NCBI RefSeq assembly: GCF_963583255.1
Contig: NC_084803.1
Location: forward strand, 9,600,238 to 9,664,237
Reading direction: 5' to 3'
Length of the DNA: 64,000 nt
Origin: Pyrus communis
Taxonomy: Eukaryota > Streptophyta > Magnoliopsida > Rosales > Rosaceae
Notes under the pieces: model-generated
The model's input: only the letters and a program-made list of their open reading frames with translations
Database searches by the model: none
Told to the model about the DNA's origin: nothing
Translations under genes and position numbers: made by a program
In this document: positions 12,773 to 25,855 of the stretch, piece by piece
Layout: each line of letters begins with the position of its first letter
Position numbering within the stretch: the stretch's first letter is position 1

Positions 12773-14660
12773 ATACACACACACACACAACCAATAAGTA
12801 TATATATGGTATATAGACAGATGATTAGATGGAGACTAATCAAATTTGGGGAGGATTAATTAATTAGATATGGGGGTTTTGGAGTGGAATTATTGGAGGA
12901 GGACGGAGGAGGAGGGAAAGGTGAAAGCGTTTGGGAATGGCGGTTTTTTTGTGGAGGGGAGGGGGAGCGAGAGAAAATAAATAGGGAAAAACAGATAGGA
13001 GAAGAGTGAGTGTGGGTGGGGCCCACTCTCTCACCCGTCACAGGCGTTTAGCATTTTGGTCAGACAGACGACGACAGTAGAGAGTAGAGTATACCTGAGA
13101 GTACCACATCCACATCAATAGTGTGCTGTATGCGCGTCGCCTTCTTTGTTTTTTCGTTTTTATGTCTTTTTTTTGTTTCCCTGCTCAACAAAAAAGGGAT
13201 TTTTATTAGAGCAGTATGTTCGTTTTTTTTCGTTGAATTTTTATAAATGAGAGTGTTAGTTGATTAAATTATTAGTTATTAAGAAGATGAATTTTAGAAG
13301 AAATCAAACTTTAACATGCATATGCATAATTGCTTTTTGCGGCTGCTGTCAAGAATTACCTACCACTTAAATTTGAATTTTCAATGAATAGTAACCATGG
13401 AAAACAACTGAATTGCCTAGTTATGTGATCGATAATCAATGTGTTTAGAGTTCATGAGAGGTAGAACTTGCTACTAAAAACCAGCTCAAAACGCGTGTTT
13501 GGAATGGTGCTTAAAAACTATTAAGTCGCTCCAAGATACATTGTTTTTCATGGACAATTAAATCCTAACACAAAATAATCAAAGTTGGGTAAAAGAATCG
13601 CACAAATTGTCCAAAACATGCAAATCAAACCAAGCTCGATGATTTGATTCACTTAGTTCTTTACAAAGGAAAAGTAATTAAACCAAACCTAAGCCAATCA
13701 CTAAATGAATCGGTTTGTTTCCACTTGTCTTTACACTACTTGTTTAGGGCCTAAACCGAACTAAATTGAACTCTGAAAAACATTAGTCCAATTACAACAC
13801 GGGGTCTAAAATCAGCAAAACACTAAAACCAAACCACGCCTATCCTTAGTTGTAACTTAAATATATTATTATGCATTTTATTGTAATTTAATTTTGATAG
13901 TGCTAGTTGCACCTATATGCTACTTGTTTCTCTGACTTATCCAACCCATCTCTATCGCAATGTTTTTCTCTTATTTCGGCGACATGGTTTCCGGGGTGGG
14001 TTCGTAATAAAGTAGGAAGTAACCATTTTTCTCTGGGCTTGCCATTCATGTCAAAGTTTCAACCATACATGAAAGAAAGAAAATTTAATTCATAACTCTA
14101 GAAGAAGCAAAAAATCATAAATCATAAAAATATGATTGGTTTTTATAAATGTTTTGTGACTGTATGGTTAGTTAGTTGGAATGAAGAAAGTCGTAAACAT
14201 GGGAGAAACTGAATAAAATGAGATCAATTACTCTTCTAATCATTTTAAAATCCATTTTTTGTTTTTTGTTTTTTTTTCCCCAAACGATAGAAACTTTGAT
14301 TAAATTCGAATTGAAATGTTATCAGATGCCAGAGTGTTGAACAACCACTCTAGTTTAAACTCATTACAACTATGAAGGCCACCTTCCTTAAACACAAAAG
14401 ATGTTACTAGATGCGTTGCTGTATTATGAACATGGGGAGCAAAACAAAATTCTACTGAAATATATTAAAAAAAAAAAAATTTGGTCAAAACAATTAAAAT
14501 ATATTTAATTAATTCGAAATCTTCTCAATAAATTGTAAACGCACGAAAAAGCAGTAATTCAAATGATTGGAATACTTATTTATTACCAATCACATAATAA
14601 CACCTAAAATCATAATATTTTCAATACTCGTCCCATTCCAAGTAATAAACATTTAAGAAA

Positions 14661-14825
14661 AATGCTAAGAAGACTTTCTCAAATTGAGATTATTCATGGA
14701 CTCTCTTCTACCTCACAGTTGAACGTTAATTCTCGTGCCAACGTTGTAAAACATTATGCAAAAAAACATGAGATGTCAGAGAATCTATGAAAGGTTTAAC
14801 TTTTGAGAGAGCTTTCTTTAGCATT
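14661..14825. repeat. short MITE
   Basis: The arms 'aatgctaagaagactttctc' (left) and 'gagagctttctttagcattt' (right) are inverted copies about 20-25 bp long around a 120-bp non-coding core. No convincing target duplication. Confidence 0.5.
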
Positions 14826-16579
14826 TCTCAAGCATCTAACACCATTTTCTTAAATATGAAAGTACAACTACATGCACTTGCATTATTCCTCTCTTTTCAT
14901 ATCTTCATCCCCATTAAAATATGAACAAAAACGTATCTATATAATTCCCCATATGACTTATTCAAGATTTCCATCCCAATTTTTTACGTTAGAGCCTCAA
15001 TGTGCAAAGATTACCAAATGGTTACATGCATTTTTAATTAGGGTTTTGGAATTTCAACCCCTCAAATGCTCAGGCTTTGTTTCCTAAAAGCACGACCAGT
15101 GGGATTATATTCTTGTTGTGTTAAAATTCAGCAGCGTTGTGATTGTTTTGGCCTTTCATTTGGATGCAGTCTAAGCTGGAATTCCAAGCCATATTCATTG
15201 CATGCGAATATCGAATATTATTAGGTTAAAAAATTTAAATTCTCATTCATTTTTTAATAGATTTGTTAGTTTGTTAACTTTAGATAGTAATTTTCGCACT
15301 CTATTTTTCTCCACATACAATAAGCAATTCTTATTGTATCAGACCAAAGTCTCGCGAACTGATCTTTTACAACACTTCTTCCATCAATTAGATGCTTTTA
15401 TTAGTATAATAAGGCATCTTGGCCAATGGCAGATCCAAGATTTGAACATTGAGGGGGTCCCAATGTTAAAGATCTTAAGTTTTTTTAATAGATTGCAAAA
15501 TTATTCATTGAGGCATTTCGTTGAACACTTAGTGAGCTTGTTGTTGTCAGCCAAACCATGTTGCTCACACGTCAACGACATATGTCGAAGCAATCTGATG
15601 AGTGATATCGAGAGAACTTGTCGAGTGCTCTCGATGCAACCTGCTACTTAGATATGCCTAGCAGGCATTACATCAAACACTTGGTGGACACAAAAGGGAT
15701 CCATTTCAAACATTTGAATGTCCTCAAAAGACCTTCATATGTATATTTTCCGAACTCCTTATGATCTTGGAACCACCTTGGTCCCAATAGACACCCGTCA
15801 CTAATCTCGGCATACCTATTACTTCATATTCGCACTTCGATGTTTATGAAGTTTATTTATTTCTACAACTGATATGAATCGTTGTTTTGAAATGATCGTA
15901 TCACAGATGGAGGTGATCATCAATGACTGATTCAGATTTTACGTATAAAGCCATATGACAGTTATGCACACAAGGATCTCATTAAACCATATCCTGCTTC
16001 TAATTAATTGATTAACTAAACAAGGATAAAGTTGTATATTCATTAATATCAACCCTCTTGGCTATTGTTTGAGCTGTGAAGTATGAATATATATTTTTTA
16101 ATCAAACCGAAATCTGAGTCCTGATCAGCATTAATTTTAGTGATTAATCAGCAGAAAATGTTTTTAAATACAGATTAGCATATATGTGATCTCCTACTTC
16201 ACCTTAATTAACGACATTATTTGAAATCCGGAGATACTTCAGAAATTCGAATGGGTTTGAATTTGATTAATTAGTAAAATGCTCCCAAAAGATGTAGGTA
16301 TATGTCCTTGTCTTGTACCAATCACATCCCCACTTTTGTAGGCTCTTTAGTCTTTTCACCTCATATACTGCTATACATGTTACATATTATATGTTAAGGC
16401 AAATCCCTAAACCAAATCAGTAAACATGATTATTATGTTTGTTTAGTAAAGAGTTAGGTCACTTGATGAGTCTTATAAGAACACGAACTTATATGTTCCC
16501 ATATTGTTTGTATATGTGTTTCACTGCTATAGGAACATGAGCCCTTATGGGAGGTGATTCTCATTTTTTATTTATTTAT

Positions 16580-16915
16580 AAAAATGGGGATTAGTTGTTA
16601 GGCTTACACTGCATCGAATTTAACGATCCGAACCATCTACTTTTCAAGTTGCACCTTATAAATCATTCTTACAAAATATTAGTCAAATTCGAAATATTTG
16701 AGGCATCTAATTAAGTTCAAAGAAATTGACGAACACTTTGTTCTCTAAGAAACATTGAAATTTCATTGTGATAATTTAATGGGCAAATAGTTTTGGATTG
16801 AATTGAATTTTTGCAAAGGTGATTTATGAATTGAGACTTACAAAATAGGACGATTCAGATTATTGAAGTTCGATGCAGAGTGGTTTTCACAACCAAGTCT
16901 CATTTTTTTCTAAAA
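16580..16915. repeat. imperfect hairpin MITE
   Basis: The left arm around 'cactgcatcgaatttaacga' is mirrored by the right arm around 'gaagttcgatgcagagtgg'. Weaker inverted similarity extends about 60 bp on both sides. No coding capacity. Ends approximate. Confidence 0.45.
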
Positions 16916-16941
16916 GTAGGGATCTCTTCACTTAAAGGGCT

Positions 16942-16942
<1 letters not shown>

Positions 16943-16990
<48 letters not shown>
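16943..16990. repeat. (TA)n microsatellite
   Basis: An uninterrupted TA dinucleotide run of about 24 units. Confidence 0.95.
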
Positions 16991-16994
<4 letters not shown>

Positions 16995-18763
16995 CAGATC
17001 TTTTGTAAGGTATGCTGCACGCACAGATGACTTGGTTCGATAGTCGAACCTTATAATCTCTCTATACAAGTATGGTACCATACCTAAGGGTATCCACTCT
17101 AAACACTTTGAGCCAACTAATAATCGCTATGCCTAACTTAATAATTACGTTGGCAACTTGTTTGGAGATGTTTCTATAAAAAAACGCTTATTCTAAAAGT
17201 GCTTTTTATAATAGACATGTAGGAACTAATAGGTGCTTATCTAAAATGTGCTTTTACGACTCATAAATGCTTTAACTTTTCATAACAAACACAATCAAAA
17301 ACACTTTTAACTGTTATAAAACACTTTTAATCCTTTTAAAAAGCAGTATAAAAAAACACCCTCAGAGATATTTCAGGAAAAAGAAAAACTCAGCATCTAA
17401 TTAAATCTTCATTTTTTGAGACAATATAAAACCGTGTTTCTTTTCCAAAATCCTACACATGCTAAAAATATATTCCAACCCCACAAAAGCTGAATTTTAA
17501 GCCAACTTTGATCTGCCAGACATAAGAATTTGATTTGGCATCTAAAATTTCAACTGCAATCACATCCTCATCTTTTATTTTTTTAATTTTTTTGGAACTG
17601 TACACGAATTATGCAGCATTGGCTGGATTCAGATCACTTTTCAAATCATGCATTTATGGATTTATGGCTTGAATATTGTTTAGCATCAAAGTCAACTCTA
17701 CCAAGTTCTGCTTAAAATATTTTTCAGAAACTTTTGGGGATGTCTGATAAGTCTAATTAAAGAACAAGAACATGTCTAGACAATTTTATTTGGGGAACCT
17801 AAACCAGCATATTCCACTCCAATATTCTTAGCTACCCAAGTTACGCAGACGTTGATTAGACTAGTTGGTCAAGACAGATTAAAATATTGCTTTGTTAAAC
17901 CGAAAGAAATTTTTGTAGAAAAACCCATATAAGCAATAGGCATGCGTTTCATCTTTTGGTTAATTAGTCACCAAAAACTCTAAGCATGCATTTCACTAAC
18001 CAATGTCCATGGACCTAAGTGCATTTTGCGTCCACATTACGTAACCCTATAGTTATTAATTAGTGAAAATGACAGAGATAAGACTGTGATTAGGTAATTA
18101 TCTTTATTGCATGTAAGACGTCGTGAAGCTGAAGGATAAGGCTCAAAAAGCACCTTAAGAAAAATACGGTAAGTCCCAAGCAATTACAAAATCACTGCTC
18201 ATCAATAAGACGTTTGTAACTTAGTTGCTTAAGAACGTTTACGCCCAAAGTTTTGTGTTTAGTTTCCTTCCACGATCAGCCCAAAAGTGTGCTAAAGGTT
18301 TGAGATCATCACAGAAGAAGGCCCAAACTAAGGTGTTATAAGCCTTAAATCAGGCCCAAGACACCAAGGATCAAAGCACTGCTCTGCTAATATATGTAAT
18401 GAAATGCTTATATAAACTGAGTTACAAATCAGTACAGTAATACAAGTCCCTCAGTTCTTATTCACCAAGTTTCAATTCATCAGCTGACATAGCTAATTAA
18501 CTCGTACAGAAGAGAAGCCTAAAATTCTTGCAAGAGCTTAAAACATCGTGAAATAATCGCGTGATGCAGCCTTTCGATAACGGTAAATTCCCATTATTCT
18601 CTTTTTTTTCTTTCTCTACTCCATTTCTCCGACGATGACACATTTTTAGAGCCTGCATCCTACATATTCCACTTACACAAGCATTTTACTAAATCCGCTA
18701 CTACAACAACATTAAGTAGCTTCGATTACTATATTATCATTCGATTCGTTATTAACACGGTCA

Positions 18764-21700
18764 CTAACCCATGGTGTAAGAAGGGGTTGGCAAGTTGATT
18801 ACAGTGGTCTTGATCTTGGTCATCATGTTGATGCTGTTGGTGATTCCTTGGGACCCGATTCCACTGTCCTTTATGCCCTGTCAAAGAAGTCATTCATAAA
18901 ATTTTCAACATGACGGTCTTGGAATGAGATTCTAGCTGTCGATAAAGGAGAATTAAAGGACAAAATAAACAATTGTGCAGAAGGAGAAGAAAGAGTGCGG
19001 AAATCATTTCCCAGACTAATTTTCCAGACTTTTGAAGGGTTTACCTGGAACGGAAAATGATCTGGTCCACGAGCAGGTGCGGAGTTTATTTGAACAGTTC
19101 CCGTCTCCATTGCATCACCGATCAAAATGGCCTTGTTGATGTCCTTTGTGAACACACAGCCCTGCATTTTTACACACGAGTCAATATTTTATGAGGTGAA
19201 GCAAGCATGAAATGGTGGATTCTGAAGAAAATAAACGTTACCTGGAGTCCGAAGTTACTGGCATTGCAATGGTGGATCCCTTCTTCCACCGTAGTAATCC
19301 TAATAACGGGCAAAACTGGACCGAATGGCTCTTCCCATGCAATTCTCATGTCCGGCCTGACATTATCTAACAACAAAGGCCAGATAAGGTTGCCGTCTCT
19401 CTTGTACTCTTGGCAAAATGTTGCTCCCTTCTGTTTTGCATCCACAACCAAACCTTCAATAAAATTCGCAGATGATTCTGAAACAACGGGAGTGATGTCG
19501 CTGTTATCCTCTGGTGGACCAACAGTTAATTTCGCCACTCGTGCATTCACTTTCGCGACCAGGGCATCAGCAACGGATTCCATCACCAAGACAACCTTAA
19601 CAGCAGTACATCTTTGACCGCTGTTACAAATGTGCGTTGTCAAGCGAGCATGAAAAAATATTGTTAGTCAAGTATTATGGATTGCAGCAGAAAGAGTAAG
19701 ACTAACACAATTAATTTCTTCACCTGTAAGAAAAGCCTCCCTTTATTATGTTTGCTGCGACCAAATCTAGGTCGGCATCTTCAAGCACAATGCATGCATC
19801 TTTTCCTCCCAACTCCATCTGAAGAGGGATCATGCCTGCCTTTTTCGAAATTGCAATGCCGGTGTCACCACCAGTGAAGCTGAGAGACCGGGATTCATCA
19901 ATGAGTAACGATAGATAAGGAAAGGGAGCCTATTGTAGTATCGAAGAAATACAATCTGGGATTACCTAATGCAGTTCACTCCAGGATGCATGGTAAGGAA
20001 GTCGCCGATCTCAGATCCTTTCCCAGTGACACAGCTAATAAGGCCTTTGGGAAATCCAGCCAAGTGGAAGCAATGCACCATATGAAGGCAAGAAACAGCA
20101 CCCTACAAGGAAACACATACAATTTAGTCTTCCGCAGACTTAAAGAGATCATCAAACATAAATCTTTTATCAAGAGTTTTTCAAAGATTTTTGTAATGCG
20201 GTTCTGTCATTCAAAATACATTGTTGCACGAATTTACGCAGTGGCACTGATTTACTGAGAAGTTGAAATCAGGTCAGTAAAAAGGATGTGCGGAATCAAA
20301 CAGCGGGGGAATTACTGAGTCTCAAACACAATGTCTTACTATCTAGTAAGAACTGCTGGACCAGTGTATAATTTTGAAGATTGGTAATACCTGAGTTGGG
20401 GGCTTGAGCACAAGGGCGTTTCCAGCGATCAGCGCAGGAGCAATTTTTGAGACAGCAAGGTTGACAGGATAGTTAAATGGTGGAATGGCTAGAACCACAC
20501 CGAGTGGAATCTGCAATCATATTGCAGTTGCATTCAATCAAACTTCTCACAAGTAAGGATAATCGTAATGGAATCAACGTAATCACAAAAGTAAATGCTG
20601 TAATATTGAAAAGAAGCAAAGTATTACATTTGTCTGGTAACTTAGAATTGGTAGAATTTACGACAAACATGACCAAAGAAATTTAAAGAAAGTATTGGCA
20701 ACTGCTGAGAATGAAATCAGATAACAGAAATATGATTGCAAAAACTCATCAGTCGAGTAGAAAGGTAAACTAAAACTAAAAGTACTCGAAAAATAAAGAT
20801 ACCTTGGAAGTTAAGCAATATTTTGTTCTGTCATTTCCCGGGAAACTATCAGACACCAAGAACTTCCCCTCTCCGAGAATCCTAACCCCTTCTTCGGCAC
20901 AGTAAGACACCAAATCTCCAGACCTCACAACCTTCACAAAAGCCAAAATTTCCATGTCAATTTCTAATTCGAATAAATTACACTGTTCATAGGAATCAAA
21001 CATGAACATATAACAAAAATGATTTTTCACATGTAATCTCTTGATAACGTTACACTTCAAGGAAAAAAATCTTCAAACTCGATGCTTTAGAAAAACAACT
21101 TGCTGACTTATTAACGAAGTCATCTAAGAAATTTCGCAACGAAAAACAAATCAAAGCACGACAAGCGTTTTTGTATAAACTTATAGTTGTCAGTGTGTTT
21201 TTTTAATTTAGTAAGAAGATAGTGAACAGGTTATAGACCTCTGTGATAGCATCTTTAGCAGGTTTAGCAATTTCTTTGACCAGTGACTCTCCAATTGGAG
21301 CTTTGTGTTCTTTGAGGATAGCAGCAGCCCTGTGAAGGAGCTCGGCCCGCTTCCAAAGAGGGGTCTTAGCCCACGCCTTCTGCGCTATTTTCGCCGTCTC
21401 CATAACTTTGTTCACCTCTTCCTGTGTACAAGCTACCACAGCCAAACGAAGGATAGTCGTTAAATAGCTGTAAAAAATGAAAAACATAACAAAAAACAGA
21501 GCAACCATTCGAATTGAAAGGACAATGATTTTAACACTCCTCGTTTAACATCACACTCGCGCATAAACAGAGAAAATTGTAAAATATTCAATTTGCAGCG
21601 CACATAAAATGGTAAAATATTCGGTTTGAAGCGCAGATAACTAAAATTAAAGCGCGAAAAAACCACTACCCAATTGAAAACCATGAAAGAAGATGACCAT

Positions 21701-21848
21701 TACCTTGAACCTTGTAGTGAACCTTTCTTGTGGTAGGGTTGATGATGGGAACAAGTTTACCAGAAGATGATTTCTTCCACTCCCCATCACCATAATACTT
21801 GTATGCTTCTCCATCAAGAATCTCTGCAAACAATCCACTCCCAGCCAT
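18764..21848 (-). CDS. GAPN: non-phosphorylating NADP-dependent glyceraldehyde-3-phosphate dehydrogenase (GAPN, ALDH11A)
   Basis: Nine exons: 21848-21704, 21432-21239, 20931-20803, 20510-20391, 20102-19966, 19879-19724, 19620-19242, 19161-19045 and 18877-18764. They total 1,491 nt, giving 496 aa, the normal plant GAPN length, with no frame break. The enzyme oxidises glyceraldehyde-3-phosphate irreversibly to 3-phosphoglycerate while making NADPH in the cytosol, bypassing GAPDH and phosphoglycerate kinase. Catalytic Cys298 lies in SGQRCTA at the exon 6/7 junction and the general base Glu264 in MELGGKDA. The coenzyme-fold turn SFTGGDTG and the IPPFNYPVN and NYP-type contacts are present. It starts [19 protein letters not shown], the family N-terminus, with no targeting peptide. 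It is a single gene with no functional link to its neighbours. Confidence 0.97.
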
Positions 21849-22262
21849 CACTCTTTTCTCAAAGATTCAAACACCAAATCTCCCAAAAAACCGAGAAATA
21901 TCAAAAAAACTTGAGAGAATCAAACAATACCACTCTGTTTTTATGAAAAGATGAGGAGTGAGAAGTGAGTGTGTGGTAATACGGAGCTCGGTGTTTTATG
22001 GGTTGTGGTTTGGTGGGGTTTTATACAAGGGGAAGGTGTGCCACGCTTTGTCCTGTGAGTTGGGAGACAGTTTGGTTAGGTGGTTTTTTTATTGAGTTTG
22101 ACAAAGTAAGCTATTTACCGCTCTGCAATTTGTGGTTGTCTTTCTTCTATGGCGGGCGGCTCTCTGTTTTTTTGTTGCAGATGGTAAAAATTATACTCGA
22201 ATATTCGAAAATTAGTTAGCTTTGTGCTGTCCTCGGCTTTTAATTTTTGTTGTCTTTTTTGG

Positions 22263-22264
<2 letters not shown>

Positions 22265-22326
<62 letters not shown>
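22265..22326. repeat. (TA)n microsatellite
   Basis: A pure TA run of about 31 units. Confidence 0.95.
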
Positions 22327-22330
<4 letters not shown>

Positions 22331-22386
22331 CTATCTGAATTATTTGTACTAATATTGGTTGGTATACATACATGCTATTTTTTCAC

Positions 22387-22583
22387 CTAGAGGATCCTCT
22401 CCGGATTTTCTTTGTAGGGATCACGAGAATCCTCAAATCGTGTCCGTTCATCGTATGTCGTATGGTCAATTTTCGCAGGTACTATTTATATTTAATTTAA
22501 AATAAAAGTATTTAAAATAATTTTTGATTGCACGATGTTCGATAAATGGATACGATTTGAGGATCCGAAGAGGATCCTTATTC
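22387..22583. repeat. MITE with 'aggatcct' ends
   Basis: The ends read ctagaggatcctctccgg (left) and gaagaggatccttattc (right). Further inward 'cctcaaatcgtgtccgttca' is mirrored by 'aaatggatacgatttgagg'. The 10-mer ATTTTTTCAC occurs immediately outside both ends (22377-22386, 22584-22593), consistent with a 9-10-bp duplication of Mutator type. A relative lies at 42719-42932. Confidence 0.7.
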
Positions 22584-23363
22584 ATTTTTTCACTCCCTTA
22601 CCTTGAATAATTAAACCTTTTTAAAAAAAATTTATTGCCACATGGCATAAATTTGGCGGTCATGCCAACAAATAAGTGGGAGCTACACTTGCCACATCAT
22701 TAATTAACTGTTAAATTGATGAATTTTCTAACAGATGCACGATATTACAATGTTTAGAGTTGCTGTTGAACCCAAATTTAACAATGCAAATTATAATTTA
22801 CCCATAAATTTATTATCTACCTATTTTGAACTTGTGAACTTATTTTATTTTACGTGACAATAGTATTCCGTTTATTGTATAATAATTTTCAATTTTATAA
22901 GTCAACATTTAAATTCATATTGCCTAAAGTGCGATACAATTAAAAATCATAGATTAGGGCAAGATGATGGGCTAAGCATGTGCCATGCTTATGCAGTTAT
23001 GCACCCTATAATATTAATGTTCGGCAACTACCAGTTACCATATCTTACATGTAACACAAAGTTAAAATTGGGTGTTTTGAATTTGTAGTTAAGTTTGTAA
23101 TTTAAAAGTAGGTTGATGTTATTGATATTGTCGATACATCTACCGTACCGTACGGTTGTTGATATTCGACTTATGTAGTTGTCAATAAACTCGAACCTTA
23201 ATGAAGAAAGACTATTATATCGAGTTTTGGTTTAAGAAGGCGGTCAAGGAGTTTGGAATTCTAAATTAGAATTTATACAGTTGTGTAAGGAAAACGAAAG
23301 AGAAGGATGAGCTGTTGCATCTACTACTCCTGCATGAAGTTGTTAAAACACACACGCATATAT

Positions 23364-23390
23364 ATAATCAATCTTCATATAATATGCATA

Positions 23391-23447
<57 letters not shown>

Positions 23448-23469
23448 GAATCTTCGTATAATATGCATA

Positions 23470-23506
<37 letters not shown>

Positions 23507-23556
23507 GAATCTTCGTATAATATGCATAGTGTGCATATATATATATATATATATAC
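23364..23556. repeat. triplicated TA/ATGCAT repeat block
   Basis: The segment 'taatatgcatagtgtgcata' with its leader 'atcttcgtata' or 'atcttcatata' occurs three times, each followed by a TA run of decreasing length (about 50, 28 and 20 bp). This is microsatellite expansion plus local duplication. The long Tyr-Ile frames across it are by-products. Confidence 0.85.
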
Positions 23557-23982
23557 ACAATATATCTGTGTATGCATGTGTGTGTTTAACAACTCATGTA
23601 TGCGTGAATGCAGTAGTGTACTATAAGATTTATATATATGTACACTACGCATATTATATTAAAATGATTAGGACCTTCAAGCCATACCCGAATAAGAATT
23701 GGTTTTGCATGAGCGAATTCGAAGAACACAGCGGTTAGGCAAATAAGACGAAGTAGGTACACCACGTTTGCCGCCTACCTATATTGAAAGTGGTACGGTT
23801 AATTTAAAAAATTCTTGTAAGGAAAAACTAAAAACGAAAACCGAAAACAAAACAATGTCAACAAAATTGCAGAACAATAATTAACAAATTAAACTGCATT
23901 GTGCATACATGAACAAAGGCACTCTTTTCGTCTGCTATCTAATTAATCTATGATTAGAGGAGGAGCTGATTAATTAAGCAAA

Positions 23983-23985
<3 letters not shown>

Positions 23986-24021
<36 letters not shown>
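23986..24021. repeat. (GA)n microsatellite
   Basis: A pure GA run of about 18 units. Confidence 0.95.
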
Positions 24022-24023
<2 letters not shown>

Positions 24024-24326
24024 TGTAAGGAGTGAAACCTGCTGAAAGCTGAGTTTAACGATGCCATTTGCATCAGCTAAAACATGAAAACTGGAGAAAA
24101 GTTGAGCCATTCTTTTTCTTCTAGCTAATTCTAGAACAAATTAAAAATAAAAAAATAAAAAGAAACTAATATTTGTCTAGTAAGAGATTAGTTCTGAATG
24201 ACCGCATTACATATATATAAGTAGGTGATTAAAACATAAACTTGTAAGATGTTACGAGTTTTACGGAGAGATTAGTTTGGCTTTAGTCGATAACACCGAC
24301 TACCTGTTATTAAGGAGGATAGATAA

Positions 24327-25855
24327 TCACAATGTTAATTTTGTCCTGCAAGGGAGGGCAGCTTGACATCGCATTGGCAAATTTGGCATCATCAATGCTT
24401 CACGCATGTTTTCAACGTGTTCTGCAATTGGGATCATCTCTCCCACGAATCTTTCTGCAGACTCCAACCTGCAAATTAAACTACAACTACATGTATATAC
24501 AGCTTCTTATGTTTAAAATATGCATGGGATCTTAAATATGTATAAAATTAATCTAACAACGTTAACCCGATATCGAGTCTAATACTTCACGTAAAATAGA
24601 TTAACAAGTTTAATAAGAATTTGCAGGGGCTGTTAGGTCCAATAGGTTTTAGGTTCGATTCACCCTCCCTTGCTATCATTTGTGTAAAATAAATAAGTAA
24701 ATCAGCTCGATCACATCATCTTTGGCAAATGGGTGATGTGAGGAAGACTAAATTTGTAGAAATTTTTTTTATAAATTATATGACATGAAAGTTGATGATT
24801 GGACTATTACTTAAGTGTTGATAAACGTACTCATCTCTATTGGTGACATATTAATTTAGTTTGCAAATTTAATCTCCCTAACATTGCCCTTGCTAAATAC
24901 ATTTGTAGCTCACAAATAAACGATGACATTGCAAATATATTGTTCTCAAATTGATGCATACACAGATGACAGAATGGATTGGAATAATTGTTTGACAGAC
25001 GTAAACCCTAGAAACAACAAATTCTAGTTTTGCAAATTTAGGCCCCAGACTCCAAATTCTAGTGTTTATTAGGTCAAAACGGTTTTAAGTTTTGCACATT
25101 ATTGAGCAATAAAACTCAAGTTTAAAAGCTACAAGCTCCAAATTCTACCGTTTACTAGGTCAAAACTCCGTTGCAAGTTCTACGGGTATTTTCAATTTCG
25201 TTATCAATCAGGGTGCTTGTTTTCATATTATCCAATTAATGACCCTTGACGTTTTTATACGTTTTCTGATAGATTCCATACTTTTCTACGTACTTGGTTA
25301 TCGTATGCTATCTTCTCTACGTGTAGAGAAAAAACTAACAAAATATGTGCTCTCTTAGCAACCTCATTTTACATCCCAAGTTTATCACATTATCTTTTAT
25401 TTATGGGGGTCCCATTGAGTGCTAATTTGCAGTTGGCTAGGGATTCTGTAACAAATAAAAAAATTTTCAGTGTGCCCGGAACACAAGATGGTACATCTTG
25501 TGTCACTATACAAGTTATGAGATACTTATGTTAAAAAATTAATAATTTAATATAAAAATCTTCACCAATTATATAATAATACGTGATGTAGCACTTGTGT
25601 TCCGATCACAACGAAAAATTTCTCGTAACAACCAAAATGAGTTCCTTACCCTTGTAGGCTTTCCTTTCCACATGGAAGAATGGGAGGAGTGGTGATTCCA
25701 GAAACAGGAGACGATTGGGTTTTGTCAGAAGAGCATGGCCGAAACCGAAACGTCTCTCTCGGTTTTAGGCCACACTTCGTTATTTGTTGAGGCAACTTGC
25801 AAAAGCAAAGTTCTCTTTCTTCTTCCATTGGATATGTAAAAGGCTTGGACACCAT
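24327..25855 (-). CDS. tentative two-exon small gene, unknown product
   Basis: Exon 1 is 25855-25650 and exon 2 is 24468-24327. Joining a consensus donor (GG|GTAAGG) to a consensus acceptor (TTTGCAG|GTT) keeps the frame open and gives 115 aa ending in TGA. The product begins MVSKPFTYPMEEERELCFCK. It has a Cys/Pro/Ser-rich middle and an amphipathic C-terminal segment, LESAERFVGEMIPIAEHVEN, that looks more protein-like than random sequence. I recognise no family, signal peptide or membrane segment. A second in-frame ATG lies at codon 10. It could instead be part of a longer gene with missed exons, or a decayed remnant. Confidence 0.35.

Larger units (their letters stand above)
12803..18763. other. 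gene-poor intergenic region
   Basis: This separates the 5' end of the bHLH gene from the 3' end of GAPN. The bHLH-proximal 300 bp is purine-rich on the plus strand (CT-rich on the gene strand), consistent with a promoter/leader. Beyond it I see MITE-like hairpins (14661-14825 and about 16580-16915), a TA microsatellite (16943-16990) and unclassified AT-rich DNA. A 149-codon frame at 15202-15651 lacks family resemblance and is not called. Confidence 0.65.
21849..24326. other. intergenic: GAPN upstream region and microsatellite-rich DNA
   Basis: The first ~150 bp next to 21848 should hold the GAPN leader and promoter. Beyond it lie a (TA)n run (22265-22326), a MITE with 10-bp flanking repeats (22387-22583), AT-rich DNA, a triplicated TA/ATGCAT block (23364-23556) and a (GA)n run (23986-24021). 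On the minus strand at about 24107-24040 an ATG opens a 24-codon stretch (MAQLFSSFHVLADANG...) ending at a possible GT donor. I cannot connect it to a gene. Confidence 0.6.

Noticed and set aside
12362..12816. Two 119-codon plus-strand frames rich in Gly/Arg
   Set aside because: They are antisense shadows of the GC-rich, low-complexity first exon of the bHLH gene.
15202..15651. 149-codon plus-strand frame
   Set aside because: No family resemblance and low-complexity Leu/Phe/Ser composition. It lies in repeat-like intergenic DNA with no supporting splice or promoter signals.
23307..23738. 143-codon Tyr/Ile-rich frames on both strands
   Set aside because: Direct translation of TA microsatellites.
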